A stretch of DNA of 64,000 nucleotides, taken from positions 1,302,001 to 1,366,000 of the forward strand of contig JAYQMD010000001.1 of assembly GCA_038143535.1 (NCBI GenBank). Reading direction: 5' to 3'. The notes below the pieces were generated by a model. It worked only from the letters and a program-made list of their open reading frames with translations, had not been told where the DNA came from and searched no databases. The position numbers and the translations under genes are program-made. How positions within the stretch are numbered: the stretch's first letter is position 1; every line of letters begins with the position of its first letter. The stretch comes from UBA7446 sp038143535 (GTDB taxonomy: Bacteria; Bacteroidota; Bacteroidia; Flavobacteriales; Flavobacteriaceae). Shown here piece by piece: positions 24,717-32,662 of this stretch.

Positions 24717-25996
24717 TTACAATTTAAGTGTATCAAAAGCAGCTTGTAAGTCCGCTTTTAAATCTTCAACATCTTCTAGTCCAACAGACAAACGGATAAG
24801 GTCATTTGTAACCCCAGTGTCTTCTTGTTGCTCTGGCGTAAGTTGTTGGTGCGTTGTACTCGCATTGTGAATGATGAGCGATTTTGAATCGCCAAAGTTG
24901 GCCAGCAAAGAGAAAATCTTGGTATTATCGCAATTTTCTTGGCTGCTTCAAATCCACCCTTAACACCAAAAGTAACCACACCACTTTGGCCGTCTTTTAG
25001 GTATTTTTTTGCAAGGCCGTTGTATTTACTGGATGCTAAACCTGGATAGTTTACCCAAGCTACAGAGTCGTTTTTGCTTAGCCATGTTGCCAGTTCAAGT
25101 GCATTTTCGCTGTGTCGTTGCATTCTGACCGAAAGGGTTTCTATTCCTTGAATGATTTGGAATGCATTGAAAGGGCTTATTGCAGCTCCCAAATCACGAA
25201 GCCCCTCTATCCTGATTCTTGCGATATAAGCCGCAGGGCCTAAGGCTTCGTGGTAGTTTAGTCCGTGGTATGAAGGGGATGGAGAAGTGAATTCTGGAAA
25301 TTTACCACTCGACCAATCAAAAGTGCCTGCGTCAATAATAACACCACCCATTGAAGTACCGTTACCGTTTAGGTATTTGGTTAGTGAGTGAATAACAATG
25401 TTTACGCCGTGCTCAATAGGCTTTAGCAATGCAGGCGTAGCAACCGTGTTGTCCACCATAAAAGGTACCTTGTGTTTCTTGGCAACTTTAGAAATAGCTG
25501 CCAAATCAAGAACATCTAGTTTTGGATTCCCCAAAGATTCTGCAAAAATAAGGCGGGTATTGTCTTGGACTGCAGCTTCAAAATTGGCATCGTCGTTCGG
25601 ATCAACAAAAGTTGTGGTGATACCAAAGCGTGGCAACATTGAATTTAACATGTTGTACGACCCACCGTATAAACTGTTTGAAGAAACAATATGGTCTCCC
25701 GCTTTTAAGAATGTAAGGATTCCTGTAGATAGCGCTGCAGTTCCAGAGCAAGTGGCAACAGCGGCGATTCCACCCTCAAGTGCTGCCATGCGCTGTTCCA
25801 GCACATCGTTAGTTGGGTTGTTTAGTCGGGTATAAATATATCCGGGTTCTGCAAGAGCAAAAAGGTTAGCGGCATGCTCAGCATTGTCGAACACATAAGA
25901 AGTAGACTGATATAAGGGTACTGCTCTGGTGCCCTGCGTTTTGGTGACATCATGACCTACATGAAGTGCGTTAGTAGAAAATTTTTGATTACTCAT
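24717..25996 (-). pseudogene. metY: O-acetylhomoserine sulfhydrylase, interrupted by a one-base deletion
   Basis: The cystathionine-gamma-synthase-type PLP enzyme that turns O-acetylhomoserine plus sulfide into homocysteine. The first frame carries about 350 good residues: KTQGTRAVPLYQSTSYVF, NSLYGGSYN, AESLGNPKLDV, the PLP lysine in HSLTKYLNG. After FEAAKKIA it leaves frame. The natural tail LLANFGDSKSLIIHNAS...DTLKL continues in the next frame (from about 24928 to 24717). Restoring one G in the codon after GCG (plus-strand around 24928-24931) gives ADNTKIFSLLANFGDSKS and a 426-residue protein of normal length. So this is either a sequencing error or a recent inactivating mutation. No canonical slippery heptamer is present. 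Confidence 0.88.
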
Positions 25997-26008
25997 TTGA
26001 AATAAAAT

Positions 26009-27256
26009 TTAGAATTGATTTTTAAAGGTTTGAACTAGATCAAGCTTTTCCCAGGTGAATAACTCCACCTCACAGTCAATACGACCGTTATAGGGTGACT
26101 TGAATGTTTTTGTTACAGTTTCAGGGGTTCGGCCCATATGTCCATAAGCTGCAGTTTCTTCATAGATTGGATTACGGAGTTTGAGACGTTGCTCAATTCC
26201 AAAGGGTGATAAGTCTACGAGTGTGGCAATCTTTTCTGCTATCTTAGTATCTGAATATTTACTTTTTGATGTCCCGTACGTGTTGATAAATATGGAAGTT
26301 GGCGCTGCAACACCAATGGCATAACTCAATTGCACCAATACCTCATCACAAACCGCGGCTGCCACCAAGTTTTTAGCAATATGTCTAGCGGCATAGGCAG
26401 CACTTCTATCCACTTTGGAAGGGTCTTTACCACTAAAGGCACCTCCGCCATGTGTGCCTTTTCCGCCATAGGTATCTACAATAATCTTACGTCCCGTAAG
26501 ACCAGTATCTCCGTGAGGACCACCAATTACAAATTTTCCTGTTGGGTTTATATGATAAACAATATCATCGCCAAAAAGCGCCTGAATATGTGCTGGATAT
26601 TCGGCAATAACGGCAGGAATAACCAATGCAATTAAATCTTTTCTAATTTTAGCCAACATATCTTCGTCTTTGTCAAAATCGTCGTGTTGGGTTGAAATTA
26701 CAATAGTGTCAACACGCAGTGGCTTGTGATTGTCTGCATATTCAAGTGTCACTTGTGACTTAGAATCAGGACGCAGATAAGGTATTTGTGTTTTTTCTCG
26801 TCTAAATTCAGCCAATACACGCATGATTTTATGGGAAATATCAAGCGCCAAAGGGATATAGTTATCGGTTTCGTTAGTAGCATACCCAAACATAATGCCT
26901 TGATCTCCTGCGCCTTGTTCGGCTGCTTCGTCCCTATCAACGCCTTGATTGATATCGGGTGACTGTTCGTGAATGAGTGAAATTACCCCACAGGAATCGC
27001 CAGAAAATTGATAGGCGTCTTTGTTGTATCCAATGCGGTTAATGGTATTTCTTGTAATGGCTTGTACGTCTAGATATGTGTTGCTTTTTACCTCACCAGC
27101 TACAACGGCTTGACCTGTAGTGACGAGTGTCTCACACCCTACCTTGCTGCTAGGGTCAAATGCAATAAAGTGATCCAAAAGTGCATCGCTAATTTGATCT
27201 GATACCTTATCTGGGTGTCCTTCGCCTACTGACTCTGATGTAAAAAAGTATGACAT
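26009..27256 (-). CDS. metK: S-adenosylmethionine synthetase
   Basis: MetK makes SAM from methionine and ATP in the cytoplasm. The 415-residue protein shows FTSESVGEGHPDK at the N-terminus, GDQGIMFGYA, FVIGGPHGDTGLTGRK and GGGAFSGKDPSKVDRSAAYAAR, all SAM-synthetase signatures. It is slightly longer than the E. coli enzyme, as usual in this group. It heads the metK-metY-metX-osmC unit (12 bases to metY) and its ATG is preceded by a SAM-II-like riboswitch. The product of the first gene would therefore switch the operon off. Confidence 0.97.
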   Translation of the reverse strand: MSYFFTSESVGEGHPDKVSDQISDALLDHFIAFDPSSKVGCETLVTTGQAVVAGEVKSNTYLDVQAITRNTINRIGYNKDAYQFSGDSCGVISLIHEQSPDINQGVDRDEAAEQGAGDQGIMFGYATNETDNYIPLALDISHKIMRVLAEFRREKTQIPYLRPDSKSQVTLEYADNHKPLRVDTIVISTQHDDFDKDEDMLAKIRKDLIALVIPAVIAEYPAHIQALFGDDIVYHINPTGKFVIGGPHGDTGLTGRKIIVDTYGGKGTHGGGAFSGKDPSKVDRSAAYAARHIAKNLVAAAVCDEVLVQLSYAIGVAAPTSIFINTYGTSKSKYSDTKIAEKIATLVDLSPFGIEQRLKLRNPIYEETAAYGHMGRTPETVTKTFKSPYNGRIDCEVELFTWEKLDLVQTFKNQF

Positions 27257-27259
27257 AAT

Positions 27260-27358
27260 CTTGCTTTTGGGAAGTACATAGACTGATTGCAGTAATCAAA
27301 AGCAAGCTGTTTTAGCAGTTTTTTTGAGAGGTTGCAATCAGTCAAATCCTTCCTCTGT
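27260..27358 (-). promoter_or_regulatory. SAM-II-like riboswitch with translational expression platform
   Basis: On the minus strand the aptamer reads AGAGG (27357-27353), then GGATTTGACTGATTGCA, then CCTCT (closing stem P1), an A-rich linker and CTGCTAAAACAGC (27319-27307). The order stem, GATTTNAC, TTGCA, stem, A-rich loop, GCTAAAA with a short pseudoknot complement matches the SAM-II class. Downstream, an 11-base segment (27291-27281) is the exact complement of the aptamer core (27344-27334). A 9-base segment beside the metK ATG (27268-27260) complements 27307-27299. The two pairings cannot coexist, giving an ON state (core paired away) and an OFF state (start region in a hairpin). Confidence 0.85.
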
Positions 27359-27364
27359 GGGCAC

Positions 27365-27394
27365 AAATATACAACAAGATGAAATTTTACAAAA
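27365..27394 (-). promoter_or_regulatory. Promoter of the metK operon
   Basis: TTTG (27394-27391), 18 bases, TATATTTG (27372-27365) on the minus strand. The predicted start near 27362 places the riboswitch at the very 5' end of the transcript. Confidence 0.8.
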
Positions 27395-27399
27395 AAATT

Positions 27400-28386
27400 T
27401 TATCGAAAACTTACAGAGACACCTGCATTTAGAGTATTGAATTCCTGAAGTGAGTAATTAGCAAAGATTTTTAAAAATAACAAATTGACTCTAGCACCAA
27501 TCATGGCATGGGTTCCTGTGTATGAACTCTCTGACCCTAAAGGATTGGAAAGCGTTTTTGAAGTTCCATCAGCAAGAGAAATGGTATAATCGCCAAGCAT
27601 ATCAAATGCCACATCTCCTTTACCATAACCAAAACCACCAACAATACTAATGACTGGAAAATCTAGTGAGCCAAGTGCCTGTATGGTAAACGTATCCACG
27701 TCATAGTCAACCATTTGGCTGGGATTAGTGGTGCTAAGCTGATATTCTAAATTCATTTTAGAATAAGAAGCTAGGGCAGAAATATTAAGCGGGAGTTTAT
27801 CCATAACTCCAAAATACCGCATCAGGTTATGCTTAAAGCCAATGCCAAATAAGCCGAATATAGCACCTTGACTTTCTATTTTAGGCGCATGGCGTACAAT
27901 TAAATCGGTTTCAAAAAACAAGCCCAAACCAACTTGGGCATAGGGTGCTGGAAGTGAATTCATGACCAAGTCATCCTCTATACCACCCGGCATTTCTATA
28001 GACTGAGAAATACTTGTACCTGGTAAGGTATAGGTAAACATTGTACCGTTCCTAGCACCAAAAACTGTACTAGCCGATGTCGCAGTAGATGTTAACTGTT
28101 CTAATTTAAGCGCACTAATTGAAAATGACTTTGCTGCGTCCGAAACACTAGTCGAAGTAACACCAATAGTTATATCAAAACCAAACTTTTTATGTGTCTT
28201 GGCAGACAATGCCCAGCCTGCATTTAAGCTATAAGTCAATGATTGTCCTAATGGTGCGACATAGGCGTCTGCCAAAAGTTGTGCATCTTCAGTTGTTGCA
28301 GCCAGTATTTTTTCTAAATCATCAAATAATTGCGCAGATGAAAAGGTTGTGGTAAGCGAAATAATGAGTATGATGAAATTTTTCAT
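27400..28386 (-). CDS. Exported beta-barrel-like protein of unknown function
   Basis: A 328-residue protein with a clear signal peptide (MKNFIILIISLTTTFSSAQ, cleavage after SSA). The mature part is rich in Gly, Ser, Thr and alternating hydrophobic strands and ends in VSVSFR; a terminal aromatic strand of this kind is typical of outer-membrane beta-barrels. The region KTHKKFGFDITIGVTSTSV resembles a group of flavobacterial proteins of unknown function that I cannot name with certainty. Its end lies next to the metK promoter, and it begins 35 bases after the TonB-receptor-like gene. Function unknown. Confidence 0.75.
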   Translation of the reverse strand: MKNFIILIISLTTTFSSAQLFDDLEKILAATTEDAQLLADAYVAPLGQSLTYSLNAGWALSAKTHKKFGFDITIGVTSTSVSDAAKSFSISALKLEQLTSTATSASTVFGARNGTMFTYTLPGTSISQSIEMPGGIEDDLVMNSLPAPYAQVGLGLFFETDLIVRHAPKIESQGAIFGLFGIGFKHNLMRYFGVMDKLPLNISALASYSKMNLEYQLSTTNPSQMVDYDVDTFTIQALGSLDFPVISIVGGFGYGKGDVAFDMLGDYTISLADGTSKTLSNPLGSESSYTGTHAMIGARVNLLFLKIFANYSLQEFNTLNAGVSVSFR

Positions 28387-28421
28387 GTTCAGATTTTAAG
28401 GTTTACAACTTGGAAAATACA

Positions 28422-31091
28422 TCAAATAAAATACTTAAGCGTAAAATAAATAAAACGGGGTTGAATCATGTACAGGGTTGTGGTTTGTGTAATCCCAGAG
28501 AAATTATCTCTATTTATACTGCTGTTGCCCAACACATTTTTAGCCTGAATACCAAACTCCCATTTGCTGTCTTTTTTGTTGTAGAGCAGTGACGCGGATA
28601 AGTCGTCATATTTGTTAAGAGAAGTACTCCCCAAGCGATAATCATAGAAGCTGTAATCGGCTATAAAGATAAATCCGTTCAAAAAAGCAGCATCCACACC
28701 AACAAAAGGACGCTCTGTAATAAAGTAACTAACGTTGTCCTCATCTTTTGTGCGGTTGTTGTTGTAACTATAACCCACTTGTAGATTGGGTGCAGCCTTG
28801 AAATTGGTGGACAAGGTTGCGCTGGCAAACTGAGTAAAGTAGTTGAACTGACGCAAATCTCCATTAACAATATTGTAGGACTTGTTTTTATTGGCACGAA
28901 GCGTAAAGCTTGTTTTTAGGTTATTAAACCTTTTTTGAAGCCGTGCATTTATATTGATTCGTTCTTCTGCTTTTGGGGAATTAAACGGGGAAGACTCGCG
29001 ATTGATCCCTGACACAACATTTACCGTTTTAAAATTATCAAACTGTTTTCGATAGTCCATACGAATAAAGATATTCGTAAAGTTGAACATATTGAAATTA
29101 AAATAGTTTAAACTGAAATTATGGAAATAGGCAGGTTTTAATGAACTGTTTCCAAGAAACAATCTGTTGTAGTTGCTAAAGGTATAGCCATCTCCAAGTC
29201 TACTCACATCGGAATATTGCAGTTGTGCTCGATAAGTAAAGCGCAGCGATTCTGACTTGCGGAACTGATAACGAATCCAAACATCTGGCAAAATCCTTGT
29301 CTCTTTGCTCGAAGTGGGGTTCAGCTGAAGGGTTTTAATATCGTAGTTATGCAACGTAAAACCTGGATTGATTAGAAACTTACCCAGCTTCACGCGGTAA
29401 CGAACAGCAGTGTATATATCGGAGAAATCATAGTTAACGTCGTTGATCAAATTTGGCTGGTCAAAAACTGTGAGCATACCATCAACCGTATTTCCCATAC
29501 TGGAGTTGTAATCTTGTCTTACCTGCGTGGTACCTATCGTAAAATTTAAACTTGCCGTATCATTCAGCATATGGTAGTACTCCAAACGACCGTCGAGCTT
29601 ATTGGTTTTTGTAAAACGATTCTGTTGAAGCAAATATCCTTCGGGCTGATAGCTTAAAGGGAGCACTTGTGGAAATATGATCCGTTCTTTTTGTAGTTCA
29701 AAAAATGGGTTTTCCTCTTGCAGTGTATGCTGCAACTCGAGGGCAAAAATATGCTTTTCGTTGAGGGTGAAATAGGCATTTAAGTTCTGGCTCAACTGCT
29801 TAGGTGTTTGTTTGCGTAGTGAGCTGATGTCCTCTACCCTTGTGGCGGTAGAAGTCAAATCGCTGTATTCCGACTCATCGGCGTTTCGGTAGAAAATATC
29901 ATACTCAAACTGAAAGTCAGGGTTTGCATTGTAAAGCGTGCTAAACTTATACAGTTCTGATGTGTTTGACTGATCAAAATCATTGTCTGTTACTTCTTTA
30001 ACTCCAGTAGAAGTAAAGGTGCGTTCGCGAATAGATTTGATTAGGGTGTTGTTTTTTGAAAGTATCGCAAAACCGGAAAAGGTTAATCCCTCTTTGGGTT
30101 GATGCGAAAAGTTAGTTGCTGCAAAATCGTTTTCGATGGAAGCTGCATTGTTGTTTTGAAGATTTGAAAGCCCAACGTCGTCGGTTTGAATTTGAATGGA
30201 AGAGCCACTTTGGTTGCTTTGGTTTCTAAATCCACCTGTGAATCGAAAATAATCACGTCTTGTAAATGGGTTTTCGCCAAGGTTATTTCTATTTCCAAGA
30301 ACGTTAATGCTGGTTTTTGGGCTGTAATAAAACACTTTTGGGTTTAGTAATATGCGGTCTTTTTCGCCTCCGCCAGCACCTAATTCACCAAACCAAAAGC
30401 GATCTTTTCCTTCTTTTAATTTGATGTTGATGGCTATGTTATCATCGTTATTGGTGACGCCACTCAATTGTGATATTTCATTAAAATTTTTCAACACTTG
30501 AACCTTGTCAACGGCATTTGCGGGGATGTTCTCTGTGGCAATTTTTGAGTCGCCATCAAAGAAATCTTTCCCTTCGACCATGACCTTTGTCACCTGACGT
30601 CCTTCAACTTCAATCTGCCCGTCAGCATTGATTTCAACACCTGGCAAGTTTTCCAACACATCTTTTAACTTGCGTTCTGAACCTGTGTTAAAGGAGTCGG
30701 CGTTATAGACAATAGTATCGCCTTGAATGGATACGGGCATTTCATAGGTAACCTCTACGCCTTCAAGCTGCTCTGCCTGCTCATACATCACTATTATCTC
30801 GCTGAGGTCAGTGCTTGATTTACGCGATAGGGCTACGGGTTTATATCCCAAATATGAAACCTTTATGCTGTAGGGAACATCTTTTTTAATTCCAATAGAA
30901 AATTTACCATCCAAATCGGATATGGCAAAATTGTCCATTCGATTTGTTTCTTGATTAGTAGCTACAATGTTTGCGGTGGATATGGCCACGCCAAGACTGT
31001 CTAATACAACTCCTTCAAACCTGACGTTTTGGCTACAAACACTTGCTGAGACAGCAAATACGAGCAATACCCCTATTTTTCTTACGTTCAT
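28422..31091 (-). CDS. TonB-receptor-like outer-membrane beta-barrel protein
   Basis: An 889-residue outer-membrane protein. After a signal peptide (to about residue 20, SVCSQ) comes a carboxypeptidase-regulatory-like domain (VRFEGVVLDSLGVAISTANIV ... YLGYKPVALS, about 22-105). A plug-like segment with LENLPGVEINADGQIEVEGRQV and DKVQVLKNFNE follows, then a long beta-barrel. No TonB box is obvious. This layout is common in Bacteroidota receptors and in the barrels partnered with GLPGLI proteins. Gene order here (GLPGLI gene, then receptor, 3 bases apart) fits that pairing. The ligand is unknown; export of peptides or uptake of peptide or metal are both possible. Confidence 0.88.
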   Translation of the reverse strand: MNVRKIGVLLVFAVSASVCSQNVRFEGVVLDSLGVAISTANIVATNQETNRMDNFAISDLDGKFSIGIKKDVPYSIKVSYLGYKPVALSRKSSTDLSEIIVMYEQAEQLEGVEVTYEMPVSIQGDTIVYNADSFNTGSERKLKDVLENLPGVEINADGQIEVEGRQVTKVMVEGKDFFDGDSKIATENIPANAVDKVQVLKNFNEISQLSGVTNNDDNIAINIKLKEGKDRFWFGELGAGGGEKDRILLNPKVFYYSPKTSINVLGNRNNLGENPFTRRDYFRFTGGFRNQSNQSGSSIQIQTDDVGLSNLQNNNAASIENDFAATNFSHQPKEGLTFSGFAILSKNNTLIKSIRERTFTSTGVKEVTDNDFDQSNTSELYKFSTLYNANPDFQFEYDIFYRNADESEYSDLTSTATRVEDISSLRKQTPKQLSQNLNAYFTLNEKHIFALELQHTLQEENPFFELQKERIIFPQVLPLSYQPEGYLLQQNRFTKTNKLDGRLEYYHMLNDTASLNFTIGTTQVRQDYNSSMGNTVDGMLTVFDQPNLINDVNYDFSDIYTAVRYRVKLGKFLINPGFTLHNYDIKTLQLNPTSSKETRILPDVWIRYQFRKSESLRFTYRAQLQYSDVSRLGDGYTFSNYNRLFLGNSSLKPAYFHNFSLNYFNFNMFNFTNIFIRMDYRKQFDNFKTVNVVSGINRESSPFNSPKAEERININARLQKRFNNLKTSFTLRANKNKSYNIVNGDLRQFNYFTQFASATLSTNFKAAPNLQVGYSYNNNRTKDEDNVSYFITERPFVGVDAAFLNGFIFIADYSFYDYRLGSTSLNKYDDLSASLLYNKKDSKWEFGIQAKNVLGNSSINRDNFSGITQTTTLYMIQPRFIYFTLKYFI

Positions 31092-31094
31092 TTA

Positions 31095-31925
31095 TTATCC
31101 TCTAATCATTATGCGATTTCCGTTGCCTCTGTTTCCATTGTTTTGAAAACGTTCTCGCATTTCCTCTGCCTTTTTTTCTCTAATTTTTGAAAATTCTTCT
31201 TGGGTAACTGCCTGCCCTTTTCTAGGTGCTTCAAGCTTAATTTTATCTTTGATATTCATCTGCACTTCTGTACAAACCAAAACCCTATTGTCGTCTTGTG
31301 CCATGAGCACCAAGCCTGGAAGACCAAAATAGTTTGCTGGTCCAGCAGAAATGGGAATGTCAGGAGTAAACCAAACAGAGACTGTGACAGGGACTTTTTC
31401 GGGTGCTTCCTCTTCTTTTTCCTCATCTTTAGCGCGGTTCCCGAATGACATCCTAAAACTTGTTGGTGCTTTCATATAAACATAAGTGGCTTCATAAGCG
31501 GTGTATTGCCCAATTTGCTTGGACGCACCCGTAAAATTCCATTTGCGTTGTTTCATGTTTTTTGACACCAAAAACATCTTGCCAAATAGTTCTTGTTGGC
31601 TTGTTTGCTTGCGGTTAGCAAGGTCGGTATGGGTAATACTGCCAGCACCTCCGCCGAAGCGCATCGACATGACTCCACTTCTTCCTTGTGGACTGTCTAG
31701 CTTTTCCTCTTTTTTGTATAGAGATTGTGTTTGGTCAAAAAACAACTGAAAGTTTTGGGGTTCGGACATGCGTTTTTTAATACGCTCCACTACATTTTTT
31801 GGAATATTGGGGTTGTTTGTAAAGTCCATATTCATGCTTACTTTCATGGTGTATGTCGCCTTTGCAAGCTGTGCACTTGAAAAGGATGCGGATAAAATCA
31901 ATAGGGGTATGAGAATTCTATACAT
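31095..31925 (-). CDS. GLPGLI-family exported protein
   Basis: A 276-residue protein with a signal peptide (MYRILIPLLILSASFSSAQ). It carries the motif YFGLPGLVLMAQDD in a C-terminal beta-rich region, the mark of the GLPGLI family of Bacteroidota periplasmic or surface proteins. The tail (NNGNRGNGNRIMIRG) is Asn/Gly/Arg-rich and low in complexity. ATG 31925 is preferred to 31949 because it gives a clean signal peptide. It is followed after 3 bases by the receptor-like barrel, so the two probably act together. Biochemical function is not established. Confidence 0.9.
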   Translation of the reverse strand: MYRILIPLLILSASFSSAQLAKATYTMKVSMNMDFTNNPNIPKNVVERIKKRMSEPQNFQLFFDQTQSLYKKEEKLDSPQGRSGVMSMRFGGGAGSITHTDLANRKQTSQQELFGKMFLVSKNMKQRKWNFTGASKQIGQYTAYEATYVYMKAPTSFRMSFGNRAKDEEKEEEAPEKVPVTVSVWFTPDIPISAGPANYFGLPGLVLMAQDDNRVLVCTEVQMNIKDKIKLEAPRKGQAVTQEEFSKIREKKAEEMRERFQNNGNRGNGNRIMIRG

Positions 31926-32038
31926 ATTGTTAATAATTGTTAGACCCAATAAATCTTAAAAAGTTTTAAATAAAATTATAGCAGTTAAAGGCATATTTTT
32001 TTTTGTAAAGATACTTATATTGTGGCTAAATTATACTT

Positions 32039-32662
32039 ATGCATATTGCCATAGCTGGAAATATAGGAGCTGGAAAAACATCGCTCACAGAACTACTACA
32101 CAAACACTACGGTTGGGAAGCACATTATGAAGATGTTGTTGAGAACCCATACCACGATGATTTTTATGCCGAAATGGAACGTTGGTCATTTAACCTTCAA
32201 ATCTATTTCCTCAATAGTAGGTTTAGGCAAATCTTAGAGATTCAAAAAAACGGTAATGACGTGGTGCAGGATCGCTCCATTTATGAGGATGCGCATATTT
32301 TTGCACCCAACCTCAATGCAATGGGACTCATGACCCATCGTGATTTTAAAAATTACCAAGCGGTCTTTGAGCTTATGGAGTCCTTAGTCAAAGGTCCAGA
32401 CCTGATGATATATTTAAGAAGTTCGATTTCAAATCTTGTTTCTCAAATTCATAATCGCGGACGCGATTATGAAAATTCCATTAGTATTGAGTATTTAAGC
32501 AGGCTTAATGAGCGTTATGAAGCATGGGTACATAACTACGACAAAGGTAAAATCCTTATCATTGATGTGGACAACCTAAACTTTGTAGACAACAAAGAAG
32601 ATCTTAGCATTGTAATTGAAAAAATTGACGCGGAATTAAGCGGACTTTTTACTACTTCGTGA
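32039..32662 (+). CDS. Deoxynucleoside kinase
   Basis: A 207-residue kinase that phosphorylates deoxynucleosides for salvage. The P-loop GNIGAGKTS is at residues 7-15; VENPYHDDFYAEMERWSFNLQIYFLNSRF gives the substrate-binding region, and QDRSIYEDAHIF contains the DRS motif of the dCK/dGK/TK2 family. Base preference (deoxyadenosine, deoxyguanosine or deoxycytidine) cannot be told. It stands alone on plus, divergent from the GLPGLI gene, and its end overlaps convergent hppA by 11 bases. Confidence 0.92.
   Translation: MHIAIAGNIGAGKTSLTELLHKHYGWEAHYEDVVENPYHDDFYAEMERWSFNLQIYFLNSRFRQILEIQKNGNDVVQDRSIYEDAHIFAPNLNAMGLMTHRDFKNYQAVFELMESLVKGPDLMIYLRSSISNLVSQIHNRGRDYENSISIEYLSRLNERYEAWVHNYDKGKILIIDVDNLNFVDNKEDLSIVIEKIDAELSGLFTTS

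Noticed and set aside
24717..24908. A separate 63-residue gene between metX and metY
   Set aside because: Its sequence is the natural C-terminus of the MetY enzyme, displaced by a single-base frameshift, so it is not an independent gene.
24900..24960. Programmed -1 ribosomal frameshift in metY
   Set aside because: A -1 shift would join the frames, but no X XXY YYZ heptamer in the correct phase and no obvious stimulatory hairpin are seen, and the family is not known to use frameshifting.
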